DNA of 64,000 bases from NCBI GenBank assembly GCA_016081115.2, contig JABTTQ020000228.1:620001-684000 (forward strand), in the 5' to 3' direction. Below, one piece after another: positions 1 through 11,200 of the stretch; within the stretch, counting starts at the first letter, position 1; every line of letters begins with the position of its first letter. This stretch comes from Rehmannia glutinosa (taxonomy: Eukaryota; Streptophyta; Magnoliopsida; Lamiales; Orobanchaceae). Below the pieces are notes generated by a model that worked only from the letters and a program-made list of their open reading frames with translations, searched no databases and was not told the origin of the DNA. The translations under genes and the position numbers were made by a program.

Positions 1-986
1 TTATTAGCTGATCAATAGAGACAATGTCCTTAAATTGTTATGCCTTTGTGTAAATTGATATACTTTTCACACATAATTCTTCCTAATACATTTCAGTTCT
101 CATGATTATGCTCGTTTTAAAAAATAATAAAATTGGTGTTTCGAATATAATTATGAAAATTACATTAATTATATGTATTACTTTATTATTTCAAATTATA
201 CACAAAAGTAAAAAAAATACATATTAAAACGACATGATTTGACAAGAGATCCATTTTGAATTATTAACTTAATAAACCATTAGGGATAGGGACAAAAATC
301 GTATGTAGCACTTTTGGACCCACAAATATATACGAATTTGAGCAAACAAAAAATATGAATGTGAGCACACCATTGAGTATTGTGCTCTAATGAAGATAAG
401 CGCAAATAAGGACATTTTAGTGATCGTCGAATGATATATCAAATTAATATCAATCAAAATTACAGAGTCAAAATGAGTCTGGCCCATCGAGTTAGTCCAC
501 TCCACCTAATAAATGGATTAGACTGAACTGAGTGGGAATATGATGGCCAATTTGGAAGCGGGATCAATGGGTCAGCCCGTTTATTTTTCCCCTAGGAAAA
601 TATTTTTTCCCCATAGAAAAGAAGGGATAAAAAATGAGTTAGACGGATCTCAAAATCGATCCGGTAGGACTTTTGTAATATTAACAGTGGCTTTTGAAAT
701 ATTCGGGGACCGGTACTAGCAGTTTATCTGCAAAAAATTAGTGTCCTATGTAGTTCACTTGAAAGTATAATTTTTGTAATATTAGACAGTGTATAGTATC
801 ACGAGAGCTGGAAAGTATTGTGTTTTGATGTGAAAAGTATTTTTTTTTGAAGATTTCACATGAGAAGTATTAATAATTCATTTGAACAATATTAGTACGT
901 AGTTCACTTTAAATTTTTAATAATCTCTCGAAAAAATATTAGTTTTTTTCTGTTAAAAGTGATAGTAGTCTATCCGAAAAGTGTTC
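1..986. other. AT-rich intergenic DNA, no gene
   Basis: No coding region, RNA gene or bounded element is visible. From about 640 to 980 a degenerate AAAGTATTAGTAGTTC-like motif recurs; it returns at 1660-1900. Confidence 0.5.
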
Positions 987-1217
987 AAAAAAATTCAATT
1001 TTGGTCCTATTAAACTTACCCCTGACGATTTTAGTCCCATGGCTTGAAAATAGTTCCATAAGATTGTTCTTGTCAGACAAATAGTCCCGTTGTTAGTAAA
1101 ATTAACGGTCAAACCTGACAAATTGAAAGTCAAACTTGAGATTTGGGACTAAAAGTGAGAACAATGAGACTAAAACCATCATGTGATCAGTCTAATGGGA
1201 CCAAAAGTGAATTTTTC
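987..1217. mobile_element. Small terminal-inverted-repeat element (MITE-like)
   Basis: About 230 bp bounded by imperfect inverted repeats of roughly 28 bp. The left end reads AAAAATTCAATTTTGGTCCT and the right end, on the minus strand, GAAAAATTCACTTTTGGTCC. The interior repeats phrases such as TTTTAGTCCCATGG and has no coding capacity. I could not fix a target-site duplication, so the superfamily is open; Mutator-like MITEs often have ends of this kind. Confidence 0.5.
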
Positions 1218-1659
1218 TCTTAAAACTAAATATACTTAATATCTATTTCAAAGAATATATTATCATTAAAGTTACTATTTTTTTATTTATCATAATTAAA
1301 AAAATTGACAAGTAAATAAAATGATAAAATTTATAGTTCAACTTATATAAAATAAATTTATGGAAAATAATTTTTAAAAATAGATGCTACTTAATTTTTT
1401 CCATTGTGAATGTGTAAAGTTTGATTTTTTTTTTGGTCCCTATGTTCTTGTTCCAGGATACTGGTCTTATATAACCCAGTGCATATGTGTGTACATATGT
1501 AAAGTTCGATTTTTTTTTAGGAAATGTAAAGTTTGATTTAAAACATAAAAAATAAAAAAATAATATTTGAAAATGGAAACAATAAAGAAAATGTGAGCTA
1601 GGTAACATTACTAAAATATTTTTAATAGTATTTATAATTTAACTATACTACAATATTTT

Positions 1660-1900
1660 TAATAGTTCACTTGAAAATATTTAATAGCCTCTCTAAAAAA
1701 TATTTAGGTTTTTCCGTCAAAAGTGTTAGTGCCCCCTTGAAACGTATTAGTAGTTCCCCTGAAAAATATTAGTACTTCTCCTAAAAGATTTTTAGTAATT
1801 CCCCTAAAAAGTATTAATTTTTCCAATAAAAAGTATTATTAGTCCCACATAAACGTATTAATAGTTATATAAAAATATTAGATTTTTCTAACAAATAAAA
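1660..1900. repeat. Degenerate short tandem motif (AAAGTATTAGTAGT-like)
   Basis: At least six imperfect copies of a phrase like CCCCTGAAAAGTATTAGTAGTT stand close together. A related motif (AAAAGTATTA) occurs at 640-980 and around the FAR1-like region (24.7-26.6 kb), suggesting one dispersed low-complexity family. Confidence 0.4.
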
Positions 1901-2059
1901 TAATAATCTTCAAACCCCAACTTTTAAAGGAGCAGAGAAAGAAGAAAAAATATTTTTATATGCTTGACGAACAAATTTATCAATAAAATATTTACTTTAA
2001 AAAAGTCTTTCGCAATCACAAGAGGAGAACAAACTAGCAATTATTGGACGATCACCGCA

Positions 2060-2365
2060 ATATCGTTTGGATCGGTGCGAAGTTACCATGAGATGGCATA
2101 AGCCCCTTAATATTTTTTTTTTTTTATTTCTTCTCATAGACTCTTGGGCATGGAATAATTTGAGTTATCTCCATGATTTAGCCAAGATATTGATTGCGTT
2201 GTTTCCAAAGACACCTCTTCATGATAGGCTAGATTTTCCCCGAGGAATTTCAAGCTCCCAGATTGTTTTTCATTGTGTCCCCAATCTCCTTGATTCTCGT
2301 AGGTCTGCGAGTTTTTTTCCTTGGGCAACAAGTAATTTTGGTCTACGAAATCTTTCACTCATGTT
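2060..2365 (-). pseudogene. L1-type LINE fragment, pre-RT linker
   Basis: On the minus strand the translation gives EEVSLETTQSISWLNHGD, then in shifted frames FHAQESMRR and KKKILRGLMPSHGN. This order (EE-x-W-x-x-R, WL-x-x-GD-x-N, FHA, KKN-x-I-x-x-L) is the linker before the reverse transcriptase in plant L1-type LINE polyproteins. At least two frameshifts and stops separate the pieces. It is far too short to be functional and no ends or target duplication were found. The family call comes from motif order only. Confidence 0.45.
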
Positions 2366-2452
2366 GTAGGATCCATAGTAACGGGCTTCAAAAGCGGACA
2401 TGGGTTTTAGGTTTGATCCGTCTAACGGGTTAGATTCATTAGACCGTCTCAT

Positions 2453-3323
2453 TGGAGAGCTAATATGAACAGCTAAATGTGAGCGCTTGGCCTGTTTTAA
2501 TTTTTATTACAAGTTGTTCCAATTAGATGTAGTTTTTCTTTTTGTGCATGGTTGACAATTGTCTTTGTTGAATGTTGATATAGTGAATCGTGATATGCAT
2601 TGAATATTTAATATGGTATATAGCATAAAGACGCGCGCAAGCCACTGAGATTTTCTATTCCAAATTGTGTATCATCTCGTGTTCCAAATATCACCCCTAC
2701 ACACCAAGTGTATTGATGACACTATTAATTTACACTTGGCGTGTATTTAAAATACTTGGAATATTAGATGAAACACAGTATGGAATAGAGGATCTTATCC
2801 ACGCGCAGGCAGAAAAATTCCTAAGACATGCATATTTTCTCTCAAGTACTATATTTAAAGTTTTATTTTCCTTATCAAAATAAAATGAAACTAATTGGGC
2901 CAAATTTATGTCACATACTAATTAAATTCCCAAAACAATCCAAACACGGTTTTCTTGGACATTAATCCATCAATTCTACTTTCTACTTTAGCAGCTTTGA
3001 AGAATATACATTCTTCCGTATTCAGAAAATGTTGTCCCCCCATTCATTAAGTCAACAACTAGGCTTAAATGTTGCATAATGAAGTCCACTTACGAACATG
3101 AATATAATCAATTAAATCATAGCCAAGTAAGCAAATACCCATTCATTTAGCAACATAAAATCTTGAATTCCCTAGCAAAACCATTCAAATCAAGCTAGGA
3201 GATTACAAGGGATGCAGTCCAAAATTATAAAGAAAATGCACGTTGTGATTATGATCGACTCGATAAAAAGAAAGGAATACAACGAATTTTTCATTTCATA
3301 TTTCATGTTGGAGATAAATTTTT
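2453..3323. other. Intergenic DNA, no gene seen
   Basis: AT-rich sequence with short frames but no recognisable domain, RNA or bounded repeat, ending at the 3' LTR of the copia element. Confidence 0.4.
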
Positions 3324-3952
3324 TGTTGGGCGCAATGAGGCGTGTTGTTATCCGAGATTTGATTTATCCGGAATACCCGACAAATCACACCAACAAGATG
3401 ATGGCAAAATTAAATAATACCGACGAGAAAATAAAATGTACACAAAGTGATTTTACGTGGTTCGACAAAACCCGCCACGTCCACGAGAGTTTTCGTTCTT
3501 TACTAATAAAGAATTTCTCGGTACAAGAAAAATACACCCCTTGAGTTTTATGGACCAAACCCAAGAATAAAAGACTCGTACAACCACTTTATTAGCTATC
3601 AAAGAATACTCTCCCCAACCCCTCAGGTTACCGAGAGAAAAATACCCCGAGTGTTTCCCGCACCTATCACAATTTGACTCACCCAAATTTATCTCCCAGT
3701 GTGTGTACACTCATTTTTTCTCTCCACCCGGTTGGATGGCCAAGCAAATTACCTTGCTTGCCATGATTTCTCTCTGCACGCATCCCATCTATTTATAGAT
3801 GAGATTTTGAGATGGTTTGCCAAAATATTCAAACAAATCAAGCTTGTCCTTTTCAATTCACATGGAAAAGTCACAAAAATGTTAGCAGACCAAACTTGTC
3901 AAATTGGGTAGGCACCTCCATTGACTTTGTGATTTGTGGTGGGTGCCTAACA
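3324..3952 (-). repeat. 3' LTR of the copia element
   Basis: 629 bp, TG...CA ended. Minus-strand reading gives a TATA box (CTATAAATAG) near 3790. It matches the other LTR closely apart from small indels and the LINE, showing they were once one copy. Confidence 0.85.
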
Positions 3953-3972
3953 ATCTCCACATCCACCACAAA
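3953..3972 (-). promoter_or_regulatory. Polypurine tract of the copia element
   Basis: On the minus strand, GTGGTGGATGTGGAGATTG lies directly before the TGTTAGGCAC start of the 3' LTR. Copia elements usually have a GGGGGAGATTG-like tract here, where plus-strand DNA synthesis is primed. Confidence 0.65.
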
Positions 3973-3989
3973 ACACAATCATCCACAAA

Positions 3990-4440
3990 CCGTAACATCA
4001 AACACCATTGGCCTTCGTTTTTCTCGCACATGCCGAATCGGTAAGGTCCTAACTCCACCCGATTCAATCGACCAATGCACACGTGCGATACCCCGATCAA
4101 CGCCACCGGTTGATTGCCGAGAGGACGACCTCGATCCATCCTCTCGCCCAAAGCCAGATTTTCCTCACACCCGTCTGCGCACTCGGAAGCCTTCCGGCGC
4201 GCTACCACTTCCAGTAATCCTTGAGGTCACCAGACGATACAAATTTCGATATTTCTCTCTTACCTTTAGGACCCTTCCGCCATGTGTGACTTTCAAGACT
4301 CCACCTCCAATTTGAATATCGCTTGTTGGAATCCACTTGGCACCAGGAAATTAGATTCACCCGCATCTTTAGGACACGCCACACCACCCAAATACGGTCC
4401 ACTCCATCACCCATTTTGATTTTTACCACTCAAATCCCAT
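3990..4440 (-). pseudogene. Copia gag-pre-integrase remnant
   Basis: Minus-strand translation from about 4429 gives VKIKMGDGVDRI then MRVNLIS, followed by a basic stretch. This matches the segment after the copia protease (the usual pattern is V-x-I-x-M-x-DG ... MR-x-NLISLG). Beyond it the frame runs into unrelated sequence just before the 3' LTR, so a large deletion removed integrase, reverse transcriptase and RNase H. Several frameshifts are present. Confidence 0.5.
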
Positions 4441-4599
4441 GATTCTACAAATAGAACCATCACGAGAGAACAAAGTTCTGCCCCTCTCGCAATTGAAGTA
4501 AATCAAAATAATCACATCCGGAGTACACATGCAATACGCATCCCGAATCTAAAATCCATCAATCTCGAGACGAAGTATCAATCCTTGTGGAGACGTGAG

Positions 4600-5129
4600 A
4601 TATCTCCATCTTCCGCAACTATCACCGTATCACCACCGCCACCGCCACCTTCACCTTCACCTTCATCATCCTTATTTCTCCGAGGACAATTTCTTTTGAC
4701 GTGATCCTTCTCGTGATAACGATAGCATACAACACCCTTTCCCTGGTCCTTGAATCGACTGCGATTCTGAGATCCACCACGAGAATTTCTCCCGTTACCG
4801 ATTCATTTCCCGAGCAACCAAAGCATATCCATGTCCCTCCTCCTGGTTTGCTTTTTTTTATGGGACAACAACGATGCTTTTATATATGCTCCAAGTCCAG
4901 TGTGTCTTTTCCCGTACAACAACATCGTCACCAGACTATCATATGAATCCGGGATAGAGGCAAGAAGTAAAAGGGCTTTATCTTCTTCCTCAACCTTTAC
5001 ACCAACTTTCCCCAGTTGATCTAGATTTGCCCAATGTGCACCTTTCATATCTGTCAATTTTCCCCTTTTTCCTTCAACGCCATTGCCAGGTCCCGTTGAA
5101 CTAGGAGATCCTTCACCCTTTATTGCCAA
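4600..5129 (-). pseudogene. Copia gag fragment with damaged zinc knuckle
   Basis: The frame 5129-4803 on the minus strand contains EEDKALLLLASIPDSYDSL, the strongly conserved middle of copia Gag (capsid). Downstream, in another frame, 4740-4680 encodes CYRYHEKDHVKRNC: this is the CX2CX4HX4C nucleocapsid knuckle with the second Cys changed to Tyr. The frame break between the parts and the lost ligand make a working Gag unlikely. It sits about 130 bp downstream of the primer binding site. Confidence 0.75.
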
Positions 5130-5245
5130 GGAGTGAAATTCCCTTTGCCGTCAAATTGTTGCACCTTGAATGGATTTGTCACTGCCACAATGTCCGCCCG
5201 GAAAAATCAAATCTCAATTTTCTACCTTGCCCGACTTACCAAGTA

Positions 5246-5257
5246 GCTCTGATACCA
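5246..5257 (-). promoter_or_regulatory. Primer binding site (initiator tRNA-Met)
   Basis: On the minus strand the site reads TGGTATCAGAGC, the standard plant copia primer site complementary to tRNA-iMet, two bases from the LTR end at 5260. Confidence 0.9.
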
Positions 5258-5662
5258 CTTGTTGGGCGCAGCGGAGGCGTGTTGTTATCCGAGATTTGAT
5301 TTATTCGGAATACCCGACAAATCACACCAACAAGATGATGGCAAAATTAAATAATACCGACAGAAAATAAAATGTACACAGTGATTTTACGTGGTTCGGC
5401 AAAACCCGCCTACGTCCACGAGAGTTTCCGTTCTTTACTAATAAAGAATTTCTCGGTACAAGAAAAATACACCCCTTGAGTTTTATGGACCAAACCCAAG
5501 AATAAAAGACTCGTACAACCACTTTGTTAGCTATCAAAGAATACTCTCCCCAACCCCTTTGTGTTACAACAACAACAACAAAGCGAGTTTTAATCCACTA
5601 CGTGGGGGCCATCAGACGGATCATATCGCGCCATCGTTTACGGTCATAAGCCATATTTTCGT

Positions 5663-7138
5663 TTATTTTAGGTATAACATGTCATGTTTAATAGCTTCTT
5701 TCCAAGTCTTTTTAGGCCTACCTCTCCCTCTTTTGATTTGTGTGAGTGATTCTCTACCTTCTAAACGTCGCACGGGTGCATCTAAAGGTCTCCTATAAAC
5801 ATGTCCAAACCATCTTAATCGTGTTTCTCTAATTTTCTCGTCTATTGGTGCTACTCCCACTTTGTTTCTAATGTGTTCATTTCTTATTCTATCTAATCTA
5901 GTGTGTCCGCACATCCATCTTAGCATTCTCATCTCTCGCTACCCTCATTTTTTGTTCGTGTTCATATTTAGTCGCCCAACATTTCGCTCCATAAAGCATT
6001 GCGGGCCTTATGGCCATTTTATAAAATTTTCCTTTCAATTTTAATGGTATTTTACGGTCACAAAGGATAGAAGATGCACTCCTCCATTTATTCCAACCCG
6101 CTTTGGATCCTATGTGTGACATCTTTATTGATTTCTCCGTTCTCTTCAATTATAGATCCTAAGTATTTAAAACTCTTTGTTATACTCACTTCATGTCCAT
6201 CAATTTTAACCTTCGTCTCATTGTTCTGTTGTTTTTACTAAAGTGGCTTTCCATGTATTCTGTTTTTTTAGCCCTACTTATAGTAAAACCTTTTGATTCT
6301 AGTGCTTCTCTCCAAACTTCCAATTTGCATTTACTCCTTCCCTTGTTTCATCAATTAAAACTATATCGTCCGCAAATAACATACATTCGGGGATGGATTT
6401 TTGTAAGTGTTTAGTGATTTCATCAATTATTAGGATAAAAAGGTACGGGCTTAGAGCGGATCCACGATGCAAACCTATAGTGTTTGGGAATTCACTAGAT
6501 ATTCTGTTGGTGTCCCGATACATGTTGTTATACCATCATACATATCTTTTATGGCATCTATGTAGGCTATTTTTATTCCTCTTTTTTTTTTTTCCAATAC
6601 GCGCCACATTATATCACGGTTGACTCTATCGTATGCCTTTTCAAGATCAATAAAAACCATATGTAAATCTTGTTTTCTCTCATTATATTGTTCACATAAT
6701 CGTCTAATTAAGTGTATAGCTTCAATTGTGGATCTTCGGCATGAAGCCAAATTGATTATCTAATATACTAGTTTCATTTCTTATTCTTGCTTCTATAACT
6801 CTTTCCCATAGTTTCATTGTATGACTTATTAATTTAATTCCCTGTAATTTGCACAATTTTGTATATCCCCTTTGTTTTTATATATAGGTATCAATATACT
6901 TTTTCTCCATTCATCGGCATTTTCTTAGTTTTTAGAATAACATTAAATAATTTAGTAAGCCATGATATTCCAACTCCACCTAAACATTTCCACGCTTCAA
7001 TTGGTATATCATCTAGGCCAATTGCTTTGCGATTTTCATTTTGTTTAGTGCTTTTTTGTTTCATGAAGTTGAATTCTACGATAAAAGGTACGGTTTCTAT
7101 TCGATTCAGATTGGCCTAGTTCCCTAATGTGACTTCAT
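5663..7138 (-). pseudogene. RTE LINE reverse transcriptase and C-terminal domain, broken
   Basis: In order on the minus strand: KAIGLDDIPIEAWKCLGG (about 7040), STIEAIHLIRRLCEQYNERK and MVFIDLEKAYDRVNRD (6750-6600, RT block A with catalytic Asp), GLHRGSALSPYLF (RT block B/4), and CMLFADDIVLID (about 6360, the FADD form of the YADD box). After further shifts, IRPAMLYGAKCW and RETRLRWFGHVYRRPLDAP close the protein; the latter is a hallmark of plant RTE polyproteins. At least four frame changes are needed to read it through. Confidence 0.85.
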
Positions 7139-8589
7139 TCATCTTCGGTTCATTAAAAGATTATTGAAATACCTCCTCCATCGATCTTTTATGTCCTCGT
7201 CTTTCACTAAAATGTTTTCATTCTCATCTTTTATGCATTTAATTTGGGTTAGATCTCTTGTTTGTTTTTCTCTAAATTTTGCTATTTTATATATATCTTT
7301 CTCTCCTTCTTTAGTATCTAGTTTCTTATAGAAATCTTCATATGCCTTGGTTTTTGCTTCATATATTGCTCTTCTTACTTCTTTTTTGGCGTCTTTATAT
7401 CTTGTAAGGTTTTCTTCGTTTTTACAGGAATACAATACTTTGTAACTAGTTCGTTTTTCCTTTACCTTTTCTTGGATTTCTTGATTCCACCACCATGACT
7501 CTTTATTCCATTTATTACCATTTGACACCCCTAATGTTTCTTTTGCGATCTTTTTCATTTGAGTAGTTACATAGTTCCATGTTTCATTGGCTTTGTCTTC
7601 CACTTTCCAATCAATGGTTTCTACTAGAGATTTGACAAAACTATCTCTTTTTTCTATATTCTTTAAGTTCCACCACTTAATTCTCGGTATGTTAATTTTC
7701 TTTCTCTTTAAGTGTATGTTAATAAGTTTGATATCCAAAACTAGTAGTCTATGTTGGGTGGTGATGCTTTCTCCAGGTATTACTTTGCAATTTTTGCATA
7801 TTTTTCTGTCGTTTTTCCTGGTTAGAAAGTAGTCAATTTGTGATTTGTTAGGACCACTTTTAAATGTGATTAAATGTTCGTCTCTCTTTTTAAAGAAGGT
7901 ATTACCTATAATAAAATCATAAGCAACTGCAAAGTCTAGGATGGTTCTACCCTCATTGTTACGCGAGCTAAAGCCATATCCTCCATGGACCCTTTCATAA
8001 TCTTCATTATCCTTCCCAACATGTCCATTTAAGTCTCCACCTATGATGACTTTTTCATTTTGAGGATTGATTGCATTAGAGTTTCTAAATCTTCCCAAAA
8101 TTTAGCCTTAGTAGCATCATCTAATCCTACTTGAGGTGCATATACACTAACAATATTTATAAGTTAATTTACTGCTACAATTTTAAGGGATATAATTCTA
8201 TCTCCTTTTCTAGTTACTCCTACTACTTGATCTATGAAGAGAGGATCTACAATGATACCCACCCCATTCCTAGTTCTATCATTTCCACTATACCAAAGCT
8301 TATAACCTGTAGTATCTAGTGTCTTAGCCTTCTCGCCTACCCATTTAGTCTCTTGGATACACATAATATCTATGTTTCGCCTTCTCATAATATCTACGAG
8401 CTCTATAGTTTTACCTGTCAAAGTACCTATGTTCCAGCTGCCAATTCTATACTTTCTAATTTTCTTATTATCATTTGTGTTCCTCTTATTAGTGTGTGAG
8501 GGCTCTTGTGTATTTTTCACTACACCCAAGCCCTTATGGAGGTGTAGCGGTCCTTGCCAAGACACCGCATGATCGGACCTGCGGCGCAC
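7139..8589 (-). pseudogene. RTE LINE endonuclease (EEP domain) and linker, broken
   Basis: The first frame (8589-8164) carries IGSWNIGTLTGK and IMCIQETKW, the N-terminal catalytic blocks of the exonuclease-endonuclease-phosphatase fold. After a stop (AVN then TAA), the sequence continues as VSVYAPQVGLDDATKAKFW. A second frame (8098-7139) has GGDLNGHVG (GDLN), then SQIDYFL and TQHRLLVLD, the C-terminal catalytic Asp and His blocks. The basic linker before the reverse transcriptase follows. The domain nicks target DNA to prime insertion. All catalytic blocks survive; only the frame is broken. Confidence 0.85.
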
Positions 8590-9045
8590 TCCTTACGGGG
8601 AGCATCTAGCCTTATCACGATGTCTTATATGATCCATACCATAAGGAAATGACAAGAGTTTTCTGGTTGTCGACCTAACGCAACCCCCTCCTCCTTTAGG
8701 GCTCCCCAACCCCTTTGTGTTACCGAGAGAAAAATACCCCGAGTGTTTCCCCGCACCTATCACAATTTGACTCACCCAAATTTATCTCCCCAGGTGTGTA
8801 CACTCATTTTTTCTCTCCACCCGGTTGGATGGCCAAGCAAATTACCTTGCTTGCCATGATTTCTCTCTGACGCATCCCATCTATTTATAGATGAGATTTT
8901 TGAGATGGTTTGCCAAAATATTCAAACAAATCAAGCTTGTCTTTTCAATTCACATGGAAAAGTCACAAAAATGTTAAGCTGACCAAACTTGTCAAATTGG
9001 GTAGGCACCTCCATTGACTTTGTGATTTGTGGTGTGTGCCTAACA

Positions 9046-9724
9046 TTTTCTCCCCTATTTTATTATTTATGCATTTATGGAATTGAAATTATTTCATTAT
9101 TGCCCAAATACATATTAATTATTGTCGGGTCATATTAGAAGGGCCATGAGGTTGTCTTAAGAAGGCCCCTGAGCTTAAGTCGAGAATCGTATTAGAACAC
9201 ATTCGAACAAATGCCGCTAATAACTAAGAATAATTAATTCGAATAGTTACAAATGATTAGTGTGAGACCATGTATACAATGGGATGATGAGCCTCATTGA
9301 CTTAGTGTAATAAAGTGGGCAATAATGGATGACTTGAGCCTCATGGGCTCCGTCTATGTGTTGTAGGGTAGATCTCACTTAGAGATTTACTCAGCTCCTA
9401 GAGTGCCTCAATTCCTGGACTAGCTCAATTTATGAACAAATGAGTGAGATTTGTACTGTCAGACTCAACTTTCTCAACTTGGACCCTTGGAGTGATATGC
9501 ACTTTTTTGCAGCATCACACCGAAAAAAGAAAATGAATATATTATTAAAAAATGGCTGTTTAATCATATGAATATGACTCCTTGAAATTGAATAGGTATC
9601 TTCTTGAAGTATATATTATTGCACGGTTATTATTTAAAAAGTCAATCCTATATGGAAGCAAGATGTGTAATTGGAATCTTCCTCAAAAAAAAATGTGTAA
9701 TTGGAATTATAAGTACCTAGAAGG
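9046..9724. other. Intergenic DNA upstream of the snRNA cluster
   Basis: No gene recognised. The last 100 bp lead into the U5 upstream element. Confidence 0.4.
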
Positions 9725-9772
9725 ATCCCACATCGATCCATCAACAGCAAATGGGCCAAGTTCCTCTTATAT
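9725..9772 (+). promoter_or_regulatory. snRNA promoter of U5: USE and TATA box
   Basis: The upstream sequence element ATCCCACATCG (9725-9735) fits the plant consensus RTCCCACATCG exactly. A TATA-like TTATAT lies at 9767-9772, 31 bp further on. In plants this spacing specifies RNA polymerase II; polymerase III snRNA promoters have about one helical turn less. Transcription should start about 30 bp downstream, near 9798. Confidence 0.85.
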
Positions 9773-9797
9773 GTTGACAAGACACTCCAATCAAAAT

Positions 9798-9928
9798 GTA
9801 CGCAGCCATGCACTGAGCACATAGCGAACTATTCTTTCGCCTTTTACTAAAGAATACCGTGTGCTCGTTGCATTCAAGTGGCATACGCCTATTTTTGGAG
9901 GGCCTTAACTCATTGCAGTTAGGCCCCT
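9798..9928 (+). ncRNA. U5: U5 spliceosomal snRNA
   Basis: U5 RNA aligns exon ends in the spliceosome. The invariant loop I segment CTTTCGCCTTTTACTAAAG is present at about 9833-9851, closed by the paired arms GAGCACA and TGTGCTC. A Sm-protein site ATTTTTGG (about 9890) precedes a 3' terminal hairpin with arms GGGCCTTAACT and AGTTAGGCCC. Just after it, CAATTTAGTTATAA resembles the plant 3'-end box CA(N)3-10AGTNNAA. Promoter spacing, start and end all agree with an intact gene. The exact 5' end is inferred from the TATA position. Confidence 0.9.
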
Positions 9929-10401
9929 ACAATTTAGTTATAAGATGCTTCAGTCATTCACTTGCTAGTAATAAATAAGAAATATGACTTAGTTTGACAG
10001 GAAGCTGTTTAAGACAGAAAGTACTACATTTTGATTTAACTTTTAAGCACTTGCAAGCATTTATTAACATTGCATAATGACTAAGACGAGATTATAGAAA
10101 AATAAAGGCTCATCATCAACACATTATTAACAGTTATAAGAATAAAACTTCCACATGAACAAATTGACAGTGAGAAACACGAAGTTGCATTAAGTTGGAT
10201 GCTCTGTCAAGAATGCACAAATAACCTTAGTTTTGCTTGGTAAATGGTTGTAAGTTTAACAATTAGATGGAAAATATTCTAGATCTAATGACACAAAATA
10301 TGCAACCGGAGTGCTGCGAAACAATTCTGACAACCAGAATGGGTTCTTTCGACACTCCAAGTTGGTGGTCGTTGAATCTTTAGGACGAAAGACAAACCTT
10401 A
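9929..10401. other. Spacer between U5 and U2 genes
   Basis: AT-rich; no further RNA gene or coding sequence seen. Confidence 0.4.
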
Positions 10402-10451
10402 GTCCCACATGGAAATGGGTAAGGAAATGTCACCAGAGTTTTCTATAAATA
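10402..10451 (+). promoter_or_regulatory. snRNA promoter of U2: USE and TATA box
   Basis: GTCCCACATGG (10402-10412) matches the plant upstream element with one change (C to G at position 10). TATAAATA lies at 10444-10451, 31 bp away, the polymerase II spacing seen in the U5 gene. Confidence 0.85.
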
Positions 10452-10475
10452 GAGAAGTCTAGCATTGAATTAAGC

Positions 10476-10671
10476 ATACCTTTCTCGGCCTTTTGGCTAA
10501 GATCAAGTGTAGTATCTGTTCTTATCGGTTTAATATCACGATCGTGAGTCATCGGCTCACACGATATTAAATTAATTTTTTGAGGGGAGAGCCCATCACG
10601 GTAGCTTGCTTCTTTGGGGCTCTGGCGCGTTGTCTTGGTGTTGCACTATTACCTTGGCCTGGCGCACCCCA
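10476..10671 (+). ncRNA. U2: U2 spliceosomal snRNA
   Basis: The 5' part ATACCTTTCTCGGCCTTTTG and GATCAAGTGTAGTATCTG are the plant U2 sequence; GTAGTA pairs with the intron branch site. The stem-loop IIa/IIb region and a Sm site (AATTTTTTGAGG, about 10571) follow. Length to the ACCCC end is about 196 nt, the usual size. The stem with arms GTGAGT and GCTCAC keeps pairing, which argues for function. AGTCCTAA about 10 bp past the end resembles the plant snRNA 3' box. U2 recognises the branch point during splicing. Confidence 0.92.
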
Positions 10672-11200
10672 CCCAAATCTAGTCCTAACTGTTGTTTTTC
10701 GATTTTATCTATGTTTTCATTCTGTTTGTTTCCCTAGATAGACTTCTTATTTTGATGTCTGATATCTTTGATAACTTGCTAGAATGTAATTTGTTTGCTG
10801 TGATTTTGCATAAATGTTTCATCTAAATATTTTTTTTTTCCATTGCTGGTATTGAGGTTTTGAAATCCTCCAAGCTCATAACTTCGTTGTCCAAAAGACA
10901 AACCATTGTAAAGATTTGGTTCCCTACCACTCAGTCAACATTATGATCTTGATCACCTAATCAATCCTTTGTTTTAGAAATGTAGGTAGTGTTTTTGAAT
11001 GATTTTTGGATAGAAAAAGGAATATAGAATGAATTTTTCATTGGGGATTTCTTGATTTATTCCTACGACTCGTTATAATAGATTTACGGTCCATTATTAA
11101 AGATGCCTTCCTACAAATAGTTAATTCTCAAAATTTTAGTCATAAATGGAAGCAAAAAGATGTTTAATCAGTCAACAAATGATAAATGCCTGGAACCTCG
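10672..11200. other. Spacer downstream of U2
   Basis: No gene recognised; contains the probable U2 3' box near 10681. Confidence 0.4.

Larger units (their letters stand above)
5546..8723 (-). mobile_element. RTE-type LINE, near full length, with 22-bp target-site duplication
   Basis: Identical 22-bp copies (CTCCCCAACC...GTGTTAC) at 5546-5567 and 8702-8723 flank the element. The partner LTR holds this site uninterrupted near 3610, so this is a clean insertion. The element is about 3.13 kb, read on the minus strand: a short 5' leader, an apurinic endonuclease, reverse transcriptase and a C-terminal domain. It ends in a (TTG)n tail at 5568-5580 rather than poly(A), as plant RTE elements do. Frameshifts and stops break the polyprotein into at least five frames, so it is dead. 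Confidence 0.9.
3324..9045 (-). mobile_element. Internally deleted Ty1-copia LTR retrotransposon (minus strand), split by a LINE
   Basis: Two LTRs (3324-3952; 5260-9045 minus the LINE) begin TGTTGGGCGC and end GTGCCTAACA as read on the plus strand. They flank only about 1.3 kb of internal DNA. On the minus strand the order is 5' LTR, tRNA-Met primer site, gag, a gag-pre-integrase remnant, a purine-rich tract, 3' LTR. Full copia elements have about 4 kb inside, so most of pol is lost. The flanks are TTTTT (3319-3323) and TTTTC (9046-9050), an imperfect 5-bp target duplication. The element cannot move by itself, though primer site, polypurine tract and LTRs are all present. Confidence 0.85.
5260..9045 (-). 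repeat. 5' LTR of the copia element, interrupted by an RTE LINE
   Basis: LTR sequence runs 5260-5567 and 8724-9045; the 3.1-kb LINE and one copy of its target duplication lie between. Without the insertion it is about 630 bp, like its partner. Confidence 0.85.

Noticed and set aside
1840..1880. USE-like AGTCCCACAT followed by a TATA-like site
   Set aside because: Spacing is only about 15 bp, the match is partial, and it lies inside a degenerate tandem motif; no snRNA follows.
3812..4315. 167-codon plus-strand frame
   Set aside because: Antisense to the copia internal region and LTR, whose coding signals are all on the minus strand.
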